Part shown: piece after piece, positions 58,048 to 64,000 of the stretch
Numbering within the stretch: position 1 is the first letter of the stretch
How the letters are laid out: the number at the start of each line of letters is the position of its first letter
Assembly: GCA_964059975.1 (NCBI GenBank)
Contig: CAXKXX010000004.1
Coordinates: 62,001-126,000, forward strand
Source: CAXKXX01 sp964059975
Lineage (GTDB): Bacteria; Pseudomonadota; Gammaproteobacteria; Enterobacterales; Enterobacteriaceae
Reading direction: 5' to 3'
DNA: 64,000 nucleotides
Notes under the pieces: generated by a model
What the model saw: only the letters and a program-made list of their open reading frames with translations
What the model was told of the DNA's origin: nothing
Database searches by the model: none
Made by a program: the position numbers and the translations under genes

Positions 58048-59387
58048 AGGAAGGGAATACACTTCCGCATGCAATAATGTAAAATCGTCAGCACATGATT
58101 TCATTACCGTACGCAAGCATTCAAGTCTATACCGAGACAACTAGCGCCCATCGTTTTCTTATAAAGGCACTAGCAGCGATGCTGAGAGGCTCTAAGCTAT
58201 CAGGCTATTCAGTAATACTTTTATTATCATACATTGTGGATCGAACACATAAACGAATAGCCACCGCGATTTGTAGTTAGAAGAGACAATAATCTCCGTT
58301 AGCCTGATACTTTCGATGTCTCCAGTAGGAAGCGCCGTATTAATAGGCCTTTTGAGATACTACTTATAATTACTAACCTACATTTTTATCGTCTATATCT
58401 ATAAATAAATAATTTTATGAAATGCTTCAAATCTTAAGTCTACCATATTGTTTCTAGAAACATTTTTATTTCTAGGTAATACGTGGTGCTGCTTTTCATA
58501 ATAATTTTGACGATATGTAGAGAACAGGAAGCGCGTATTTATCGACAATATCAATCATTCTACGCCCCGTAGTCCGATAAAACTAACTATCATTAATCGT
58601 TAAGCACCTAAATACTAGAAGTCATCCCGTATCTTCAGGGACCATCTAAGCCAGAGTGGCACTTAGAACAGAAGCACAGTTTAGATATTTTTATTGCACA
58701 TACGCCTGTGGAATACTCATGTATTGCTATCAATAGATATAAACAATACAGAAAAGCCTTGGATTGACTACGGGTGCCCCATAGATCTACCACGTCCGAT
58801 TGCTTAATAATAAGATGCTCGATTAAATATAAATAATGAATATAAATACAAGGCGATAAGCTTATTTTAAATGCTCTCTCTGGCACCCTAATAGTAACTT
58901 AAGCTAATTACTCAGAATCGTTCGTATTATAGGGTGAATCAGAAGAAGAAAATGCATTAATGTTTTCTGAGAGATCATTAAATCGGCCAGAGATCAGCTC
59001 CTTTAATGGGGCAACCCTAGATAATCAAATAAATCACCTTCTCTCCGAGAGAGAAGAACGTGCGATACATTGCACAAAAGATATGTAGCAATCTAACTCT
59101 ATAGATTTCCCAACCATACAGCATTCTAAGCTTAGAACAGGATTAAAAGACGAGGTCGCACTCTAACCTCAATCCTAGTAACATTAGAAATGAATTCTAA
59201 CCTAATTAAATTTTTCATTTTCGTAATCATTAGATAGAACAATAGCGAGTTATAATAAATCTATTTTAAGTAATTATAAATAACAGTAGTATTAAAATAA
59301 GTAGGATAGAAGGTTTGAGAAGAATTGAAAACGATTCTTATGACAGGATCAGTAATACTATTTAGATTTATTTTAAAGGGAACTTCA
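58048..59387. other. 1.3-kb gene-free stretch before recC
   Basis: E. coli has ppdA, ygdB, ppdC (type IV pilin-like genes) between thyA and recC; none is recognisable. Short frames at 58095-58280 (+) and 58635-58886 (-) lack support. No repeat of note. Confidence 0.65.
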
Positions 59388-62300
59388 GTGTTCACTGTAT
59401 ATCATTCTAATCAACTAGATTTATTAAAAATATTGATTAGCAATCTAATGATCAGATATCCTCTGACCAATATTTTTCAACAGGAAGTAGTGCTAGTACA
59501 AAGCCTTGGTATGGCACAGTGGCTACAAGTGCAACTAGCGGAGCATTGTGGAATCGCTGCTAATATCACCTTTCCTTTACCAGCAAGCTTTATCTGGGAG
59601 ATGTTTACTCAAGTATTTCCTGATGTTCCTAAAGAGAGCGCCTTTACTAAAGAGGCCATAACCTGGAAGCTGATGGTAACACTCCCAGATATGCTGACTT
59701 TATCGTCCTTTGCGCCCCTGCGTCACTGCCTTATCGATGTACACAACAAGCGTAAAATGTATCAGCTATCTAGCCGTATAGCTGATCTGTTTGACCAATA
59801 CCTTGTGTATCGCCCAGAGTGGCTAGAGATTTGGCAGAGAGGGGGGCGTATTCATGGTCTGTCTGAGGCTCAGAATTGGCAGGCCCTTATCTGGGCGCGA
59901 TTAATTGAAATGACACATGCATTAGGAGAATCGGAATGGCATCGCGCTAATTTATACAGACGATTTATTAATGTGCTTAATAAAACTAAAAATTGTCCGT
60001 TCGATCTTCCACCTCGGGTATTTATCTGTGGAATTTCGGCTCTACCTCCAATATATTTAGAGGCGTTGCAAGCACTCAGTCGTCATATAGACATCCATTT
60101 GATGATTACTAATCCCTGTCGATATTATTGGGGCGATATTCAGGACCATATATTTTTAGGTCGGCCGCAAAGTCCAGGAGAAAATCATGACTACCATACA
60201 GAAGAAGAAATTTCGCTTCATGAGAAAAAATTAAAAGAATACTATCTTCATCACACGAATAAACAACAGCTTAGTAATCCTCTATTAGCTTCTTGGGGAA
60301 AGTCGGGCAGGGATTATCTATTTCTTATCGATCAGTTAGAAGAAGTGGAAGAGGTTGACGCTTTTATAGATATTCCTACTGATAGTATGTTGCACACAAT
60401 CCAGAACGACATTTTAGATTTAGAAGATCACGCCGTGATTGGTACTGTACAAGAAGCATTAGAAAGCAGAATTACTAAACGGTGTCTGGATCCTGAGGAT
60501 CGATCCTTGAGCCTGAACCTATGCTGCAGCCCGCAACGCGAAGTCGAAGTACTGCATGATCAATTGCTAGGTATGCTCGAGGAAGATTTAGAATTGATGC
60601 CTCGAGATATTATCGTAATGGTAGCGGACATCGATAGCTATGCGCCTCATATTCAAGCAGTATTCGGTAATGCTTCTAACAAATATTACCTGCCATTTTC
60701 TATCTCCGATCGTAAGATACGCCAAGCACACCCAGACCTACAAGCATTTCTTTCACTACTAGATTTACCACACAGCCGATTTACTTCTGAAGAGATACTA
60801 GCTTTATTAGAAGTGCCGGCACTAGCATCACGTTTTTCCATAAGTAATGAGGGCCTATCTCTTTTGAGGCGTTGGGTTGCCGAATCTGGGGTGCGCTGGG
60901 GATTGAATGATGATAAAGTGCGAGAACTAGATCTACCAGCTACTGGCCAAAATACCTGGAACTTTGGTCTTAAGCGTATGCTGCTCGGATATTCTATGGA
61001 TAGCAATACTGGAGATTGGAAGGGCATTCTTCCGTATGATGAGTCGAGTGGGTTGGCTGCCGAATTAGCTGGAAATCTAGCAGATTTTATAACCAAGCTC
61101 GGCCTTTGGCAACAGCGGCTTAGTGAAATACGCTATCTAGAAGCGTGGTTGCCTTTGTGCAAAGAACTCTTAGATACCTTTTTTGTAAAAAATAATCATA
61201 ACGAATTAATCCTGGAAATAATTGAAAAGCATTGGCAGAAAGCTATCAATTTTGGATTATCGGTACGTTATTCAGATCCAGTACCTTTGAGCATTCTTCG
61301 AGACGAACTAGCGACATATTTCGATCAAGCACGAATCAGCCAAAGATTTTTAGCAGGTAAAATTAATTTTTGTACGCTAATGCCTATGCGTTCGATTCCG
61401 TTTAAGATAGTTTGCCTTCTAGGCATGAATGATGGTGTCTACCCCCGTGCTACTTCATTCCCTGGCTTTGACCTGATGGCACAGAAACCTAAATGTGGTG
61501 ACCGAAGTCGGCGTGAAGATGACCGTTACTTATTTCTTGAGGCCATTCTATCAGCGCAACTTCGGTTATATATTAGTCTTATCGGCCGTTCTATTGAGAA
61601 TAATCGTAAACGTTATCCTTCAATTTTAGTCAGTGAACTACTGGAATATTTAGAGCAAAGCTATTTCTTACCTGGTGATGAGCACTTAGATGCCGAGGGA
61701 AGTGCACATCGGGTTCGTCAGCATTTGATGCAGTGGCATCCGCGTATGCCGTTCGCTGAAGAAAATTTTCTTTCTGGTTCTCAAAAACAAAGCTACGCTG
61801 CCGAATGGTTACCAGCCGCCTCTAGAAATGGCATTCCATCTCTAAATTTTAATCAGCCACTACCTCTCTTGGAGGAACAGACAATTTCACTAGATGCTCT
61901 TCAAAGCTTTTACCGCCATCCCATCCGTGCTTTCTTTCAGCGCCGCCTTCGTGTCAACTTTAATCGGGAAGAGAAAAAACTGCCTAATGAAGAACCCTTT
62001 GCTCTGGATAAGCTTAGTCGCTATGACTTAAACACCCGCTTATTGAATGCTCTTATCGAAGGTGAGAGTTCAGTTCGTCTATTCCAGAAAATATATGCTT
62101 CTGGTGAGCTACCGTTTGGGGCTTTTGGTGAAATTTTTTGGCAAAAACAAAAGGAAGACATGATTAAGTTAGCAAAAAAAGTGCGTTCGGAGCGTGATAT
62201 CAATCACAGTTTAGAAGTAGATATTGAGATTGACGGTGTGCGAATCACTGGTTGGTTACATCACGTGCAAAACGATGGCCTGCTACGATGGCGTGCCTCT

Positions 62301-62765
62301 AAACTATCAGTGGTAAACGGTATTCTTATGTGGTTAGAACACCTAATATACTGTTCTTCTGGCGGTAAAGGAGTAAGCCGCCTATATGAACGAAAAAATT
62401 ATTCCTGGCGTTTTGAAGCGCTTCCGCCGGACTGCGCCCAAAAATATCTAACGGAATTGGTGACCGGGTATCGGCACGGCCAAGCCCAGCCACTTTTGTT
62501 GCTAAATAAAAGTGGCTGGGCTTGGCTTAATGAATGTTTTCATACGAAAACAAAGAGGATCGATTGGACGGAGGAGACGCAAATTAGAGCGAGGGAAAAA
62601 CTACTAAAAGCCTTTAATGGAGATCAAGATATACTAGGCGAGGTAAAAGATCCTTATGTAAGGAGAGTGCTCCGACAATTAACCGTAGATGATGATAATT
62701 TTATGAAGATCTTAGTCGCAATAGAACGCTACTTACTTCCAGTAGCGCGCCACAATACGGCTTAG
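59388..62765 (+). CDS. recC: RecBCD subunit RecC
   Basis: 1125 residues (E. coli 1122) when started at GTG 59388, which aligns VFTVYHSNQLD with the E. coli MLRVYHSN and has AAAGGG seven bases upstream; a longer frame from 59325 adds an unaligned N-terminus. RecC holds RecB and RecD and scans the unwound strand for Chi. Conserved stretches: LVQSLGMAQWLQ, ANITFPLPASFIW, LFDQYLVYRPEWL, VFICGISALPP, ITNPCRYYWGDI, SPQREVEVLHDQLLGMLEED, RDIIVMVADIDSY, CTLMPMRSIPFKIVCLLGMNDGVYPR and AFFQRRLRVNF. A 19-bp perfect inverted repeat is inside at 62479-62526. ptrA, recB and recD do not follow within the window. Confidence 0.97.
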   Translation: MFTVYHSNQLDLLKILISNLMIRYPLTNIFQQEVVLVQSLGMAQWLQVQLAEHCGIAANITFPLPASFIWEMFTQVFPDVPKESAFTKEAITWKLMVTLPDMLTLSSFAPLRHCLIDVHNKRKMYQLSSRIADLFDQYLVYRPEWLEIWQRGGRIHGLSEAQNWQALIWARLIEMTHALGESEWHRANLYRRFINVLNKTKNCPFDLPPRVFICGISALPPIYLEALQALSRHIDIHLMITNPCRYYWGDIQDHIFLGRPQSPGENHDYHTEEEISLHEKKLKEYYLHHTNKQQLSNPLLASWGKSGRDYLFLIDQLEEVEEVDAFIDIPTDSMLHTIQNDILDLEDHAVIGTVQEALESRITKRCLDPEDRSLSLNLCCSPQREVEVLHDQLLGMLEEDLELMPRDIIVMVADIDSYAPHIQAVFGNASNKYYLPFSISDRKIRQAHPDLQAFLSLLDLPHSRFTSEEILALLEVPALASRFSISNEGLSLLRRWVAESGVRWGLNDDKVRELDLPATGQNTWNFGLKRMLLGYSMDSNTGDWKGILPYDESSGLAAELAGNLADFITKLGLWQQRLSEIRYLEAWLPLCKELLDTFFVKNNHNELILEIIEKHWQKAINFGLSVRYSDPVPLSILRDELATYFDQARISQRFLAGKINFCTLMPMRSIPFKIVCLLGMNDGVYPRATSFPGFDLMAQKPKCGDRSRREDDRYLFLEAILSAQLRLYISLIGRSIENNRKRYPSILVSELLEYLEQSYFLPGDEHLDAEGSAHRVRQHLMQWHPRMPFAEENFLSGSQKQSYAAEWLPAASRNGIPSLNFNQPLPLLEEQTISLDALQSFYRHPIRAFFQRRLRVNFNREEKKLPNEEPFALDKLSRYDLNTRLLNALIEGESSVRLFQKIYASGELPFGAFGEIFWQKQKEDMIKLAKKVRSERDINHSLEVDIEIDGVRITGWLHHVQNDGLLRWRASKLSVVNGILMWLEHLIYCSSGGKGVSRLYERKNYSWRFEALPPDCAQKYLTELVTGYRHGQAQPLLLLNKSGWAWLNECFHTKTKRIDWTEETQIRAREKLLKAFNGDQDILGEVKDPYVRRVLRQLTVDDDNFMKILVAIERYLLPVARHNTA
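62479..62526 (+). repeat. 19-bp perfect inverted repeat inside recC
   Basis: GCCAAGCCCAGCCACTTTT (62479-62497) is exactly complementary to 62508-62526 with a 10-nt loop. It encodes the region GQAQPLLLLNKSGWAWL near the RecC C-terminus, which still aligns without gaps to E. coli. Confidence 0.92.
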
Positions 62766-64000
62766 TCTCGTGGCCTGGTCGAAGTTAAAAGGTGCTCTAA
62801 TAACATATCGGAGTAGCATGCAGATGAGGGTGCGCACCCAAAAGTTTTACGCAACTAACGACACACTTTTCTTGTTTTGGAAATAAATAAAAATTAACAT
62901 TTATAGATATCTTGGGCTTTTTTAAAAATATAAAAAACGCAAAACTATGTAGATTCTGATCCTGAGTACCAAAATATTTAATAAAACCGATATTTTGTCA
63001 ATATACTGAAAATATGCAAAGCTAATTAGGGACAATCGAAGCCAACTGAAACCAATCAAAGAAAAAATGATAATTAAGGTGCCCGCTCACTCGATCGCTC
63101 TAGAAAATCCTTTACTTTATATGATATTTCACCTTTACTGTATTACTCATAGAGTAGAGGTAAGGCGTCTTGATCTCGAGTTAAGCCATGAGGTTACTGC
63201 ATGAAATTTAGTCAAAATATGAAAGGATCATTAAACTCACTAATCTCCCGTTTTGAGCAACCTCAATCTACTAATATTCGGTATTTTTATAGCATTAACG
63301 CCATTTTTTATAGATTAATCTCTTTCTATCACAACTACAGCTGAGTCTTTATTTTTTAGGACCGCTCCCTTCAAGGAAGTAATTGTTCGGGACATAGCCC
63401 CTAGCCCCGTAGACGATAGCCAATTGGCAAGCCCCGAATATGCTGTAAGTATGAGAAACATGACCATATATGAAGCAGATAGTAAACGGGTTATCACAAT
63501 ACGAACATAATCGACGCGCTATTCTTATCAGAATAGCGCGTGCCCCTCTAGGTTTTATCACAATTTTAGAGTCGCTAATTAAATGCTACCTTAAGTTACC
63601 CCTCGGATAAAAACAGATGACGCAACTTAAGTTTTAGTAGCAAAAGTAGTTCAATTCTAGCGAACGAGCAACCCTTAAATTTTTTAAGACCGTATCGACA
63701 CGGACAAGTTCTCTCACATAATGTATACGGCGCCCATAAAGCATTAAATCATGACCACTTCAAATATCTTACATGACTGACACGGTTTTCTGTCAGTCCC
63801 TAAACTCAAAATTTTGAAGGAGGTAACAAGAGCGAGATTTAAGATCTTATGCTAGAAATTCTAGAAGCTAGATATTATCTAGATAACTGGCGTTTTAAAT
63901 AAAAGGTCAACGCTTTTTATTAAATGCAGGTAAAGGGGGCTAGAATCCTCGTATCAATATTGTCAGAATAACTTTAGATGAGGAAAGCGAGATAAAGGTC
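62766..64000. other. Gene-free stretch after recC
   Basis: ptrA then recB are expected here by E. coli order. No frame resembles either, so ptrA is lost or its remnant is beyond recognition; recB, if kept, lies beyond the window. Hairpins at 63514-63541 (12-bp perfect stem, TATC loop) and 63775-63798 (8-bp stem) are visible. Confidence 0.65.
63514..63541. terminator. Perfect 12-bp-stem tetraloop hairpin
   Basis: ACGCGCTATTCT (63514-63525) pairs with AGAATAGCGCGT (63530-63541) over TATC. It is followed by GCCCCTCTAGG, without a T-run. No adjacent gene. Confidence 0.5.

Noticed and set aside
58095..58280. 61-codon frame after thyA, possible pilin-like ppdA remnant
   Set aside because: No prepilin cleavage motif or hydrophobic N-terminal helix of a type IV pilin; treated as chance.
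59325..59387. N-terminal extension of recC from TTG 59325
   Set aside because: The extra 21 residues do not align with RecC; GTG 59388 has a good AAAGGG at proper spacing and matches the family start.
63315..63561. Two overlapping minus-strand frames near the right edge
   Set aside because: They overlap in different frames, lack similarity to PtrA or RecB, and contain a palindrome; likely chance.

Overview
The window looks like a piece of chromosome from a gene-poor, decaying gammaproteobacterial (Enterobacterales, E. coli/Sodalis-like) host-restricted symbiont. This is inferred from proteins that are close to E. coli in sequence and length, from preserved E. coli-like local gene order, and from a landscape in which only a little over half of the DNA is coding. 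The rest is AT-rich sequence without convincing ORFs. I see no insertion sequences, prophage genes, rRNA or CRISPR arrays. About 34 protein genes and three tRNAs are supported.

Layout: (1) 1-6577, tmk(partial)-holB-ycfH ... hinT-lpoB ... ndh. (2) 6816-10609, a lone tRNA-Ser(GGA) and fabV. (3) 12800-20691, SOS-boxed recA, alaS, csrA, tRNA-Ser(GCT), tRNA-Arg(ACG) and gshA. (4) 21955-26117, a small unknown ORF, ffh and the rpsP-rimM-trmD-rplS operon. (5) 27668-38314, aroF-tyrA, bamD/rluD divergent, clpB and pssA. (6) 40846-47957, galU-ugd-epimerase operon, hns and clsA. (7) 50548-57000s, yciB, yciC, ygdQ, rppH, lgt and thyA. (8) 59388-62765, recC. Gene slots filled in E. coli are empty here: ptsG/fhuE, ycfL, thiK/nagZ/ycfP, recX, pheA/raiA, pgeF, mutH, ptsP and ptrA.

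Functionally the retained set covers replication and dTMP supply (holB, tmk, thyA), recombination (recA, recC), translation and tRNA modification (alaS, rpsP, rplS, rimM, trmD, rluD), secretion (ffh), envelope building (lgt, bamD, lpoB, pssA, clsA, fabV), UDP-sugar precursors (galU, ugd, epimerase), glutathione (gshA), stress and global regulation (clpB, csrA, hns, rppH) and the entry and tyrosine branch of aromatic synthesis (aroF, tyrA).

Three things deserve a second look. First, the aroF-tyrA pair carries substitutions at several positions where single changes in the E. coli enzymes are known to relieve tyrosine feedback, while pheA is missing from its usual slot. TyrA has also lost the prephenate-binding Arg294. 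Second, the recA start appears to have been relocated by an in-frame 30-bp duplication that left a dead copy of the ancestral start. Third, the window has many long perfect inverted repeats of unrelated sequence (up to a 46-bp perfect palindrome), some inside conserved coding regions (recC, rimM, gshA, pssA), plus a set of two-copy tandem duplications of 17-30 bp. Together these suggest an unusual mutational process such as template switching or slippage. Comparisons with E. coli are from memory and no searches were run.
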